Shown: one piece after another, positions 31,044 to 40,596 of the stretch | How positions within the stretch are numbered: the stretch's first letter is position 1 | Layout: every line of letters starts with the position of its first letter | NCBI GenBank assembly: GCA_964505785.1 | Contig: CAZDJZ010000004.1 | Coordinates: 102,546-166,545 of the forward strand | Origin: CAYRTV01 sp964505785 | Lineage (GTDB): Bacteria > Acidobacteriota > Aminicenantia > Aminicenantales > Aminicenantaceae | DNA: 64,000 nucleotides | Direction: 5' to 3' | Program-made: the position numbers and the translations under genes | Notes under the pieces: model-generated | Told to the model about the DNA's origin: nothing | Database searches by the model: none | Seen by the model: only the letters and a program-made list of their open reading frames with translations

Positions 31044-34000
31044 TTAAACCTTGCTGCTCTTGAAGCCTAACCAGGATTTAACGGTGGTTGTCACGGATTC
31101 CGAGATGGCATAGAAGGTCGGCAGAAAGACCAGTGTAAAAATGGTGGAAGTGGTCAGCCCGCCTATAATCGCCACCGAGATCGGAGCCCACATCATGGAG
31201 CGGCGGCCGGCAGCCGGGAACAGATCCGGCAGCAGAAAAGGCAGAGCCAGCGGCAGTACACCGAAAATAGTGGTGATCGCAGTCATGATGATCGGGCGCA
31301 TCCGGTCTTTGCCGCCCTGGACAATGGCTGCTATTTTTTCCATGCCGGAATTGCGCAGCTTGCGGATATGATCGATTAGAATAATCCCGTTATTGACCAC
31401 AATCCCGAACAGCGTCAACAGGCCCAGATAAGATGTCGTATTCAAAGTAATGCTTGTCATTTTGAAAAACACCGCTACTCCGAACAAGGCCAGCGGCACT
31501 GTCAAGAGGATGGTAAAGGGATGAACAAAGGACTCGAAGAGAGACGCCATAATAATATAAATGAATATCAATGCCAGAATGATGGCCATAAAAGATTCCT
31601 GCTGGGATTCCTGGAACCGTCTCCATCCCGAACCGAGGCTCCAGGAATATCCTTCCGGCAGAGAAATGGATTCCATGACTTTCCGGACATTTTCAGAAAT
31701 AGCCATCATTCCCTCGGATTTGGTGTTGATGTTGATCCGGAGCTTGGATTTTTTATTTTCTTTGCGGATAGACGTGGATCCCAACCGGTATGAAATATCA
31801 GAGACCGCGGACAAGGGAACACGTCTGTCAGCCGTCGTGAGGCTGAGATTGCGGAGATTGTCTACACCAAATCCTCTGTCGGATTGGACCTTGAGAATAA
31901 TATCAATCTCCCGGTTTTCCGTTTTGAATTTTCCAATCGGCCTCTCAGACAAAGAGGATGAGATCGTTTGAGCCACTGTCCGGCTTCCCAATCCGGTGCT
32001 TTCCGCTTTTTCCCGGTCAACCTCCACCATTAGCTGTGTGTCCCCGCCTTCCAGGTCGGACGTGATATCTTCCACCATATCAATCGTGCGCAGCCGCTCC
32101 ATGACCATGGGTGCCAATTCAGTCAGAGTAGTATAGTCCATGCCGATAAGCTCGACGGAAATCCCGCGGAAATGCCCGCCCCGGCCAAAACGCTGATCAT
32201 ATTCATACTGAATTCCGGCCCGGACCGGCAGAAGCTCTTTAAGCTTTTCCTTAATCTCGGTGACATCCAGGCCTTTTTCCAAAAGCTGGATCTCCAGCCG
32301 GCCGCGATATTGTCCCTGCCGCATCCGGTCGATGCCGAATTCCGTCGTCACATATTCGATAGCCAGCTCTTCCTTTCTGTCCATTAAAGTTCTTTCGTAG
32401 CCCTGGAATAAAGCTTTCATCTCCTCCAAGGTGAATGTACCAGGCATGAGAACGGAAATGTTGACCTCCCGCTCATCACTTCCGGCCATAAATTCCTGTT
32501 CAATTCCACCAAGAATCTGGAAGGAGACAATAACCACGCCAACCGCCAGCACCACAATCGCCAGCTTGGTTTTCCAGTTCTTAATGGTGAAACCGATCAC
32601 CCGCTCATACGCATTGGTCAATTTGACCAGCCAGGCGGCTTTTTCCTTTGCTTTCCCGGATAAAAGCCGGCTGCCGGCCAACGGGATAAAGGACAGCGCC
32701 ACAATAAGGGAAGCCACCAGCGCCAGAGATATGGTCAGGGCAAAATCACGCATAAACCGGCCGAATCCGGATGCGGACATAAATCCCAGTGAAATGAACA
32801 CCACCAGTGTCGTTAAGGTTGAAGCAGAAACCGCCATGGCGACTTCACTGGCCCCCTGTTTGGCGGCCGCCAGTGCCTTCATCTTTTTTTCCTGGCGCAG
32901 CCGGAAAATATTCTCCAGCACAACAACGCTGTTATCCACCAGCATGCCCACCGCCATCATCAATCCGCTAAGAGAAATAATATTGATGGTGACATCCGCC
33001 CGGAATATTTGGCGGTATAAATACATGAAGCTGAATGTAACCACCATGGCCATGGGAATGGCTATGGCGATAATGATGGTGGACCGGAACTTGCGTAAAA
33101 AGAAGAGCAGGACCACAACCGCCAGCAGACCGCCCGCGATCCCGGATATAGCCAAATCCCTAAGGCTGCTCAGGATATCCTCCGACTGGTCCCGGTAAAA
33201 AATGACGTTCATTTCTTTCAGTGCCGGATCGGATTCCTTCACGTCCGCCATGGTTTGCCTGACCGCATTACATACATCCACAATATTCGCGTTGGATGCC
33301 CGGTAAATTTGAAACCGCACGGTTTCATCGCCGTTCAAACGGTTGAAGGCTTCCTTGGGGGGATAGTCATAGGTTACGCGGGCCACATCCGCAATGGTCA
33401 AACCCTGCTGGTTGACCGGAAGGTTTCTCACCTCCTCCACCACCTTCAATTCCCCGGGAATCCGGGCGGCATAGCGCATCGATTCATCTTCCACATATCC
33501 GACCGAAATATTGACATTGTTGTTGCGGATCGTATTGATCAAATCATTGATGCGTATGGAAGAAGAATAAAAAACTTCCGGTTTCAAGTAAACAGTCAAA
33601 ACTTTATTGCGTATTCCCCGGATATCCACATTGGCCACGCCTTCGATGCGTTCGAGGTGCTGCAGGATGTAATTTTCCGACCAATAATACAGGTTCTCCA
33701 GATCACCGGGCAATGACAAACTGAAATTGATCACTGGCCGGTCATTCATGGAAAAGCGGCGGATACGGATATTTTCTATATCGTCGGGAAGCTGGTCACG
33801 GATGATATCGATTTTATCCCGTATCTGCATGGCGGCCAAATCCATATTGGTTTCACCCTTGAATTGCATATGGATATTAGAGGAAGACGCAGAAGAGGTG
33901 GAGCTGAAAGAATCCAGGTTGTCAACTGTCGCCAGCATATCTTCCATCGGCCGGGTGATGGTGCGTTCCACTTCTTCCGGTGAAGATGAAGGATATGGTA

Positions 34001-34145
34001 CCTGCACCATTAATCCCGGAAAGGATGTATCAGGCATCATCTCCAGGGGAAGCTTCGTGATGGAAATGACACCAATGGTGATAAAAATCAACATAGCTAC
34101 GAGAACGGAAACGGGTCTGCGTATGGAAAATTCTGGTAAATTCAT
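31044..34145 (-). CDS. RND efflux pump inner-membrane subunit (HAE1/AcrB type), second pump
   Basis: The protein has 1033 residues, the full family length. Twelve membrane helices are in the standard 1+5+1+5 layout, with two large periplasmic loops. Typical blocks are FSIRRPVSVLVAMLIFITIG at the N-terminus, MMAVGMLVDNSVVVLENIF (with the proton-relay Asp), and VSASTLTTLVVFISLGFMSA. It exports drugs, lipids or other hydrophobic substrates using the proton gradient. It overlaps the upstream pump gene by 4 nt and is the last gene in the adaptor-pump-pump operon. Two pumps with one adaptor is the arrangement of MdtABC, where the pumps form a mixed trimer. Confidence 0.92.
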   Translation of the reverse strand: MNLPEFSIRRPVSVLVAMLIFITIGVISITKLPLEMMPDTSFPGLMVQVPYPSSSPEEVERTITRPMEDMLATVDNLDSFSSTSSASSSNIHMQFKGETNMDLAAMQIRDKIDIIRDQLPDDIENIRIRRFSMNDRPVINFSLSLPGDLENLYYWSENYILQHLERIEGVANVDIRGIRNKVLTVYLKPEVFYSSSIRINDLINTIRNNNVNISVGYVEDESMRYAARIPGELKVVEEVRNLPVNQQGLTIADVARVTYDYPPKEAFNRLNGDETVRFQIYRASNANIVDVCNAVRQTMADVKESDPALKEMNVIFYRDQSEDILSSLRDLAISGIAGGLLAVVVLLFFLRKFRSTIIIAIAIPMAMVVTFSFMYLYRQIFRADVTINIISLSGLMMAVGMLVDNSVVVLENIFRLRQEKKMKALAAAKQGASEVAMAVSASTLTTLVVFISLGFMSASGFGRFMRDFALTISLALVASLIVALSFIPLAGSRLLSGKAKEKAAWLVKLTNAYERVIGFTIKNWKTKLAIVVLAVGVVIVSFQILGGIEQEFMAGSDEREVNISVLMPGTFTLEEMKALFQGYERTLMDRKEELAIEYVTTEFGIDRMRQGQYRGRLEIQLLEKGLDVTEIKEKLKELLPVRAGIQYEYDQRFGRGGHFRGISVELIGMDYTTLTELAPMVMERLRTIDMVEDITSDLEGGDTQLMVEVDREKAESTGLGSRTVAQTISSSLSERPIGKFKTENREIDIILKVQSDRGFGVDNLRNLSLTTADRRVPLSAVSDISYRLGSTSIRKENKKSKLRININTKSEGMMAISENVRKVMESISLPEGYSWSLGSGWRRFQESQQESFMAIILALIFIYIIMASLFESFVHPFTILLTVPLALFGVAVFFKMTSITLNTTSYLGLLTLFGIVVNNGIILIDHIRKLRNSGMEKIAAIVQGGKDRMRPIIMTAITTIFGVLPLALPFLLPDLFPAAGRRSMMWAPISVAIIGGLTTSTIFTLVFLPTFYAISESVTTTVKSWLGFKSSKV

Positions 34146-37100
34146 GATTCACTCGGCTCCGGTTTTTCCGTTTGACGGCTTCCCGGTTTTTTTAATAATT
34201 TTTTCAAACCGCGCTCTTCAGCCGTTTCGTCCGTGGTTTCCCTAACCACAACACTGTATACCAGCGGAATGAAAATCAAGGTCAAAAATGTTCCAAAAAT
34301 GAGGCCGCCGATCAAGGTCAATGCCAGGGGGATACGGATTTCAAATCCTTCATGATGATCCAATGCCATTGGGACAAGCGCGAGCACTGTAGTGACAGTG
34401 GTCATCAGGATGGGCCTCCACCGAACGTGAGCGGCCTTTTTGATAGCTTCCATCTTGGGCATGCCGCGGCTCTGAAGCTGCCCGATATAATCGACTAAAA
34501 CAATGGCATTATTCACGATAATCCCGGACAGGATGATCAGTCCAATCAAAACGATCACATTGATCGTCATGCCGAAAATCAACCCTGCCAGCACAACCCC
34601 TATTATACCCAGGGGGATTGTGAACATGATAATAAAGGGTTTACGGAAGGATTCAAATTGAGAAGCCATGACAAGATAAACCAGGAACACAGCCAGGAAT
34701 ATAGCGAACATCATAGAGGAAAAGGCCACATCCTGCTCCATACTTTGGCCGGCCAGATAAATGGAATAGTCCGGAGATCGTGGAATTTCAGCAGCAGCGG
34801 CCATAACTTTATCCGATGCTTCTTCGAGAGATATTCCGGATAAATTCCCGGTTATGACTGCGGATTTCTGCTGAAGGATACGGCGGATCTCGGCCGGGCC
34901 TTCCTTGATTTGAATTTGAGCCAGGGATTTTATCGGCACCATAGCGTCCATACCGTTGCGGATATTGATGCGGCTGACCTTCTCGATCCGGTCCCGGTAA
35001 TCTTCACCCAGGCGTACCCGGATATCCACTTCCCGGTCGCTCTCAATGAAACGGGTGGCCACATTGCCCTCGATTTTATCCCGGATCTGAGTGCCCACGG
35101 CATTGATCGTCAGATTCTGGGACGCAAGGCGGGCCCGGTTAAACAAGATCTGGATTTCAGGATAGCCTTCTTCCATGCTTGATTTCAGATCGATGATTCC
35201 TTCAATATCCCGGATTCCAGCGAGAAGATCATCAGAAATTTCCTTGATCCGGTTCAGGTCGTTTCCAGAGACAACCACTTCGAGCGGTGCTTTAAATGAA
35301 AAAAGCCGGGGCTTGTATACTTTGATGTCTTTAGTGGGAAAACCACTCAAATCCTCGCGAACCCGGGCCATCAGCCGGTCTTCCTTTTTTCCCAGAATAC
35401 CCGGTGCAAGGCGGACAATAATCTCAGAAAGGTTCTCCCGCTCTTCCTGGAAGGAAATCCCTCCCCGGGACCCCTTTCCGATCAGTTCGTAAACGCTTTC
35501 GACTTCTTCATATTTATCCAGCTCATCTACAATACCGGAGGTGATCACTGAATTCTCATTAACCGACGTGCCAGGCTGGTACTCCACATTAATGATGAAT
35601 TCACCCTGGGATATGGTAGGAATCAGCTCCTGCCCCATAAACCGGGTCATGAAAATGGAAAGAAAGAAAACCAGCACCACGGAGATAAAGATGACCGCAC
35701 GATGTTTAAAAGAGCGGCTCTGAACTTTTCTATACGTTTCTTCAGTTTTTTCATAGAGCTTATCCACTGGTTTGAAAATAAACCTGAGCCAGCGGGTCGT
35801 GACTTCCCGGGATTTTTCCCGGCGCAAAACCGAGTTGAGCATAGGCACCAGGGTCAGGGATACAACCAGAGATGCAAGTAAAGAAAAAGTCACGGTTAAA
35901 GCCATGTCCTTAAACAACTGCCCTGCAATTCCTTCCACGAAAACAATGGGGAAAAACACAGCGACAGTAGTAAAGGTAGACGCAGTCACAGCGCCAGCGA
36001 CTTCAGTCGTCCCGTCCAGAGCAGCCGTCCGCAATTCCGCTCCCTCTTCCCGGTAACGCTGGATAGACTCCAGCACCACGATGGAGTTGTCCACAAGCAT
36101 GCCTATGCCGAGGGCAAGACCTCCTAACGAAATAATATTGAGCGAAATATCAAATGAATACATAAGGAAGAACGTTATGATAACGGAGATAGGAATGGCA
36201 ATGCCGATAATCAATGTGCTGCGTATATTTTTCAGAAAATAAAGCAGTACAATGACCGCCAGAATTCCCCCGATAAGTGCCGTCTGTTTGACTTCCTGAA
36301 TGGTATTTTCAATAAATTTGGCCTGGTTGGTGATGATCATATAGTCCATTCCGCGCGGTTTGAGAATATTGGCTTGAATGTCTTCCAGCCTATCCATAAC
36401 TGCATTAGCCACATTCACGGTGTTGGCATCCGCCGCCCGGTAAATCGCGACTTCGATCCCTTCCCGGCCATTGATGCGGGATATCACTTTGCGTTCCTTA
36501 TACCCGCGGAACACATCTGCTATGCTGCCGAGCTTAATTAGAACATCGTCCCTTTTTTCAACAATAATATCCTTAATTTCCTCGACCGTCTTGAATTGAT
36601 TGACGGTCCGCACCAGATATTGGCTGTCTTTCTGCTTGAGAATTCCTGCTGAAAGGTTGACGTTTTCCTGAGCCAGCCGGCTGGCGATCGTAGTGATCGG
36701 GATATTGAGTAAACTGAGCTGCTGTTCATCAATATCGATATGGATTTCATCCTCCAGGCCTCCTGAAATGGAAGCGGACGCCACTCCCGCTATGCTTTCC
36801 AAGGCCTGCTTAAGCTCTCTTTCCGCAATGTACCGGGTATGCCCCAGATCAGCATCGGAAGCGCCCGTGATCCCCAGTTTCATGATGGGCTCCTGGTTGG
36901 GATCGTAGCGGAGGATAACCGGTTTTTCCGCTCCGGTCGGAAGGCGCAGCAGATCCAGCTTCTCACGCAGCTTTAAAGTGGCAAAATCCATATTGGTGTG
37001 CCAGGCGAATTCCACGGTCACTTCGGACAGCTCCGCCCTGGATACGGAAGAAATCCGGATTACATTATCCACAACTCCCGCGGTTTCTTCTATCGGCTTT

Positions 37101-37291
37101 GAAACGATGTTTTCAATCTCCGAAGGTGCCGTTCCAGGATATTCAGTGCGAATTGTCAAGGTGGGATAGGATATTTTCGGGAGCAGGTTGAGATTCAATT
37201 TGGAATAAGAAATCAGGCCGAATATTACCGCCGCCACCATGAACATAAAGACGGATACCGGCCGGTTGATGGAAAACTTAACGATTTTCAT
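34142..37291 (-). CDS. RND efflux pump inner-membrane subunit (HAE1/AcrB type), first pump
   Basis: The protein has 1049 residues. It begins FSINRPVSVFMFMVAAVIFG and has the helix-4 block ALGIGMLVDNSIVVLESIQR with the conserved Asp, followed by VAGAVTASTFTTVAVFFPIV. The last cytoplasmic tail is charged (EERGLKKLLKKPGSRQTEKPEP). It overlaps the adaptor gene by 1 nt and the second pump gene by 4 nt. The two pumps are homologous but clearly diverged, as in heteromeric RND systems. No outer-membrane TolC-type gene is present nearby, so the channel must be encoded elsewhere. Confidence 0.92.
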   Translation of the reverse strand: MKIVKFSINRPVSVFMFMVAAVIFGLISYSKLNLNLLPKISYPTLTIRTEYPGTAPSEIENIVSKPIEETAGVVDNVIRISSVSRAELSEVTVEFAWHTNMDFATLKLREKLDLLRLPTGAEKPVILRYDPNQEPIMKLGITGASDADLGHTRYIAERELKQALESIAGVASASISGGLEDEIHIDIDEQQLSLLNIPITTIASRLAQENVNLSAGILKQKDSQYLVRTVNQFKTVEEIKDIIVEKRDDVLIKLGSIADVFRGYKERKVISRINGREGIEVAIYRAADANTVNVANAVMDRLEDIQANILKPRGMDYMIITNQAKFIENTIQEVKQTALIGGILAVIVLLYFLKNIRSTLIIGIAIPISVIITFFLMYSFDISLNIISLGGLALGIGMLVDNSIVVLESIQRYREEGAELRTAALDGTTEVAGAVTASTFTTVAVFFPIVFVEGIAGQLFKDMALTVTFSLLASLVVSLTLVPMLNSVLRREKSREVTTRWLRFIFKPVDKLYEKTEETYRKVQSRSFKHRAVIFISVVLVFFLSIFMTRFMGQELIPTISQGEFIINVEYQPGTSVNENSVITSGIVDELDKYEEVESVYELIGKGSRGGISFQEERENLSEIIVRLAPGILGKKEDRLMARVREDLSGFPTKDIKVYKPRLFSFKAPLEVVVSGNDLNRIKEISDDLLAGIRDIEGIIDLKSSMEEGYPEIQILFNRARLASQNLTINAVGTQIRDKIEGNVATRFIESDREVDIRVRLGEDYRDRIEKVSRINIRNGMDAMVPIKSLAQIQIKEGPAEIRRILQQKSAVITGNLSGISLEEASDKVMAAAAEIPRSPDYSIYLAGQSMEQDVAFSSMMFAIFLAVFLVYLVMASQFESFRKPFIIMFTIPLGIIGVVLAGLIFGMTINVIVLIGLIILSGIIVNNAIVLVDYIGQLQSRGMPKMEAIKKAAHVRWRPILMTTVTTVLALVPMALDHHEGFEIRIPLALTLIGGLIFGTFLTLIFIPLVYSVVVRETTDETAEERGLKKLLKKPGSRQTEKPEPSES

Positions 37292-38559
37292 TAAACAATC
37301 TCCACGCGCTGTCCGTCTTTAAGGGCTTCCACGCCGACTTCCACGATCCTGTCGCCTTTCTTCAATCCGTCCAGGACTTCGACATCGTCTTCCTCAGTCA
37401 ATCCTAAAACCACTTCCCGCTCAGCCGCCTGGCCGCGGTTTACTACAAATACATAGGCTTTATTTTGCTTATAAACCACCGCTCTCCGGGGGATAACCAA
37501 AACATTTTCTTTTTGCCCGATGGCAATGCGGACTTCCACAAACATGCCCGGTTTCAGCCGGCGGGTCTGATCGAAGACTTCCACCGTCACCTTAACCGTA
37601 CCGGTGTTGGTATCCAAGCGGGGATTGATTAACTTCACATCACCGTTAAAAACCAATCCTTCCAGAACTTCCGTGGCTACCTCAGCCTGCATTCCTTTTT
37701 CCAACTTGATGGCATCAGAAGCCGGCACATAAACGCGGATAAGCAGGGGGCTGAAATCCTCAATGGTGTAAACTTGCTCATTGGCATTGACACGGCCCCC
37801 GACTTCAATCATGCGTTCAGTGACATATCCTTCAGAGGGAGAACGAACCTTGGTCCAGTTGAGCTGAAGTTCCAGATTATTAAAATTCTTTACCCGGTCC
37901 TGATAATCCAACTGCCTTTGTTTGTATGTGGATTCAGTCGTTTGATATTCCTGTTCCGAGATAAGCTCCCTTTCTTTCAGACTGACACTGCGTTCATAGT
38001 TTTGCTTGGCTTCTTCAAGGCTCAATTCAGCCTGCTCAAGTTGGATCTTAGCTTGCTCGTAAGTGATTCTGATTTCAGTGTCATCCAGCCGGGCCAAAAC
38101 TTCATTTTCATTGACATAGTCGCCTTCTTCTTTCAGGATTTCTTTAACATAAGCGGATAAACGGGAATAGACCTCAACCAGGCGTTCGGGTTCCACCGTT
38201 CCATTGAGCACTTGATACGAATTCAAATCCTGCCTCTCAACTTGTGTCACACTCACCGGAATTGCCGGCCCGCCTCTGTCCCCCTGCTGAAAACGGGCAA
38301 TCATTTCCTTGACCCTTTCTTCAGGGATCTCGCCTGATTTGATACGCGCTTTCAGTTTCTCGGGAATATCCAGCTTATCGACGTCAATCTCTCCCTCCGG
38401 ACTCTTCGCGCCGGGTTCGCCGGAATTCTCCGTTGATTCCGCAACCGGTTTTTTCCCACCGGGTACGGACACTTCATCCTGCTTATCGCTGGAATTGCCG
38501 CAGCCAAAAGTAAAGACTAAAAAAGAGGCCAATATGAGTGTCATGATTGTTTTCTTCAT
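37291..38559 (-). CDS. RND membrane-fusion (periplasmic adaptor) lipoprotein
   Basis: The protein has 422 residues. The N-terminus MKKTIMTLILASFLVFTFGCG looks like a lipoprotein signal with Cys20, though the lipobox is imperfect. A Ser/Glu/Pro-rich linker (25-100) precedes the barrel-sandwich (VEVYSRLSAYVKEILKEEGD, YVNENEVLARLD). A long helical hairpin (QAELSLEEAKQNYERSVSLK and the following coil) and the beta-barrel domain (VRIAIGQKENVLVIPRRAVV) follow. It bridges the pumps to an outer-membrane channel. It is the first gene of the operon, with AGGTGA before the ATG. Confidence 0.9.
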   Translation of the reverse strand: MKKTIMTLILASFLVFTFGCGNSSDKQDEVSVPGGKKPVAESTENSGEPGAKSPEGEIDVDKLDIPEKLKARIKSGEIPEERVKEMIARFQQGDRGGPAIPVSVTQVERQDLNSYQVLNGTVEPERLVEVYSRLSAYVKEILKEEGDYVNENEVLARLDDTEIRITYEQAKIQLEQAELSLEEAKQNYERSVSLKERELISEQEYQTTESTYKQRQLDYQDRVKNFNNLELQLNWTKVRSPSEGYVTERMIEVGGRVNANEQVYTIEDFSPLLIRVYVPASDAIKLEKGMQAEVATEVLEGLVFNGDVKLINPRLDTNTGTVKVTVEVFDQTRRLKPGMFVEVRIAIGQKENVLVIPRRAVVYKQNKAYVFVVNRGQAAEREVVLGLTEEDDVEVLDGLKKGDRIVEVGVEALKDGQRVEIV

Positions 38560-38631
38560 CTTTCACCTGTCTTGCTTCATTTGATTTGCCGAACGGTTAT
38601 ATCATCCGGCTGGACGAACCTTTAAATATAC

Positions 38632-38644
38632 GCTGCATTGCAGC
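38632..38644. repeat. Dyad GCTGC-ATT-GCAGC upstream of the RND operon
   Basis: A perfect 5-bp dyad about 75 bp before the adaptor ATG, which could be an operator. A second dyad, ACGGAA-AAGA-TTCCGT, is at 38681-38696. The 400-nt gap 38560-38959 otherwise holds only the palindrome at 38900. Confidence 0.3.
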
Positions 38645-38899
38645 AACTGTTCGTTTTATTTTCTATCCTAAACTATTTAGACGGAAAAGATTCCGTTTTC
38701 TTCCATCCCGCTCTTTTTAACCTCGGCATTCGGAAAATAATACGCTGAAAACGACCCAACCGTTGCGATTCGGTCTTTTCTGTCAGCTCGCTTCACAATT
38801 TATCTCAAATCGCAAATCTCAAAACCGTACCGGCGCCGGCCGCTCTTATAGAAGCAGAATATTTGGAGACATTAAAGATAAATCAAAAATGCTCTGAAA

Positions 38900-38942
38900 G
38901 GGTCATCCTGAGGCCTGCAAAGCAGGCCGTGAAGATCTTATA
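38900..38942. repeat. REP-like palindrome with GCAGGCC core
   Basis: GTCATCCTGAGGCCTGCAAA then GCAGGCCGTGAAGATCTTA; GGCCTGC-AAA-GCAGGCC is a perfect core hairpin. It lies just past the MFS gene's stop codon. Confidence 0.6.
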
Positions 38943-38959
38943 CTGCTTCGATTCACGTT

Positions 38960-40150
38960 TCACGTTTTTACATTTTGCTTATTGTAGGAAGGAATAAAAA
39001 ATATTATCTGATTCAGAATGAGGATCCCGGTTATCATGAGCAGAGCGGCGTAAATGGATATATTATCTGACAGCAGACCGACAACCGGAAGGAAAATCAA
39101 TTGGAAAAGGCTTCGGAATAATGAATCCGCCGACAGAATCGTAGCTCGACGTCCGCTGGAAATGGTTTCATTCAGCTGCGTAATCATCGCCGGCCGGCGG
39201 GCATGCTTAAATATATACAAAAAGACAAACAGAATGATTCCGAAAAGAGCATTGAATCCTGTTCCCAGTATAACCAGGGGAACCACTGCCGCCCAGCCGG
39301 TAAAATTGGCTATGTGTTCCCGTTTGAATCTCCGCTCCAGCCGGTATGCATAGCGGGAACTGTAGGCGGTCAATATCATAATTCCCATATATACAACTCC
39401 GAACCATTCCAATGGTACATCCGCCTGCTGCATATACGGCTGCAAAAATCTGACGGCGGCGCTCAAGCTGCCTACGAAGATCGCTGAATTGATGATCAGC
39501 CTCTGGGCGACGCGGTTTCCTTTGATTTCACCCACAGCAGCACGGAAGTGGCTGGTATATGTTTCCAGCCCCAGAGCTGATTTTTCTTTCTTTTCTTCAA
39601 TATCCCGATAGGTGACTGCATTGATGACATTTAACAGCGCCGGGACCAGGGCAAACCAAAACACGGCCGGATATCCAAACCGGGCAGCGATAAAGCCCCC
39701 TGCGAGTGCAGCGGTGGCTTCGCCCATCCGGGCCCAAAATTTACCCTTTCCATATACTATACTAGGCGTTTCAGATAAACTGTCCTGCCGCAGAAAATCA
39801 TAAATATAGGCTTTATGCGTCCCTGACTTAAAGGCTCTATTAAATGCCTCTATGACCGCGGCCGCGAGAAACATCCAAAAATTATCCGCAAGGGCAAAGA
39901 TGACGAATGCAGGGAGGAGGCTGGCCCGGGCAAAGATCAGGGTCGTTTTTTTCCCTAATTTGTCGGCTATGACTCCACTGGGAATCTCCAAAAGAAAAAT
40001 CACCAGTGACCGGACAGCGTATATGATGAATATCTGCGTATAGCTGAGATGATGAAACTGGAAAAACAGAATAATGACGGGGAGAAAATATCTTTGAGTC
40101 TTGAGAAATTCGGTAAGATAAATTTTATATATCTGTTTCATAAAAGGCAC
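38960..40150 (-). CDS. MFS transporter
   Basis: The protein has 396 residues with about 12 hydrophobic helices. The loop between helices 2 and 3 has EIPSGVIADKLGKKTTLIFA, matching the MFS signature (DxxxRxGRR-like), and ITQLNETISSGRRATILSAD is the equivalent loop in the second half. The substrate cannot be told; the subgroup with EIPSGVIAD is usually annotated as a general multidrug or unknown MFS. It has no close neighbours: 400 nt and 446 nt of repeat-bearing DNA lie on either side. Confidence 0.87.
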   Translation of the reverse strand: MPFMKQIYKIYLTEFLKTQRYFLPVIILFFQFHHLSYTQIFIIYAVRSLVIFLLEIPSGVIADKLGKKTTLIFARASLLPAFVIFALADNFWMFLAAAVIEAFNRAFKSGTHKAYIYDFLRQDSLSETPSIVYGKGKFWARMGEATAALAGGFIAARFGYPAVFWFALVPALLNVINAVTYRDIEEKKEKSALGLETYTSHFRAAVGEIKGNRVAQRLIINSAIFVGSLSAAVRFLQPYMQQADVPLEWFGVVYMGIMILTAYSSRYAYRLERRFKREHIANFTGWAAVVPLVILGTGFNALFGIILFVFLYIFKHARRPAMITQLNETISSGRRATILSADSLFRSLFQLIFLPVVGLLSDNISIYAALLMITGILILNQIIFFIPSYNKQNVKT

Positions 40151-40215
40151 TGCTTATATCCGCTCTCAATTAGACTGGATTTGATTTAAAAACGATCTCT
40201 CACTGCTTCATTTAG

Positions 40216-40268
40216 TAATAGTAAAGAGTGAAGAGTAAAGAGTAAAGAGAAAGTTAGAGCCATCCTGT
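40216..40268 (-). repeat. Heptad-repeat family, copy 2 (inverted)
   Basis: AGTAAAGAGTGAAGAGTAAA is followed by GAGTAAAGAGAAAGTTAGAG and CCATCCTG. Read on the minus strand it matches the copies at 6854 and 44277. The 446-nt gap 40151-40596 contains this, the repeat below and no gene. Confidence 0.55.
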
Positions 40269-40349
40269 TTATCTCAAATCTGAAAAACATATCGAAGCAG
40301 ATTTAAGTGCACACGGATCACATTGGTCCGACTGAAAAGACTGAACTGA
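40263..40349 (+). repeat. Two-copy dispersed repeat, copy 2
   Basis: CCTGTTTATCTCAAATCTGA, then ACATATCGAAGCAGATTTAA, CACACGGATCACATTGGTCC and GACTGAAAAGACTGAACTG. It is colinear with 19227-19333. Confidence 0.6.
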
Positions 40350-40596
40350 ATATTGATCTTGATGCACACAAGTGAAGCGAAAAAGAGTGAATAAAACTCA
40401 ACCATATATATCGAAACTCCCTGGAATGACTGGTCTCTGGGAATAAGTGTCATGGTTCCCTATTCGCCTAAAAAAATTCCTTTATAAAGACCGCAGAATC
40501 CCCGGACATTCAAGTCCCGCTGTCCAGGTCTGAAATTTTCGGCAAGTCGGATCCGATTCTCGAAGCTGCGTTTGGATATTTGGAAACAAAATAGAA

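Noticed and set aside
31016..31045. Terminator for the RND operon (CTTCCTC...GAGGAA hairpin)
   Set aside because: The A/T run lies on the wrong side of the hairpin for the minus-strand transcript, and the stem is short.
40151..40596. Left attachment site matching the tRNA-Arg 3' end
   Set aside because: I read the stretch for a copy of the tRNA 3' end and found only an unrelated GGAC-ATTCAA-GTCC hairpin near 40505-40520. No integrase is present, so integration at the tRNA stays unproven.
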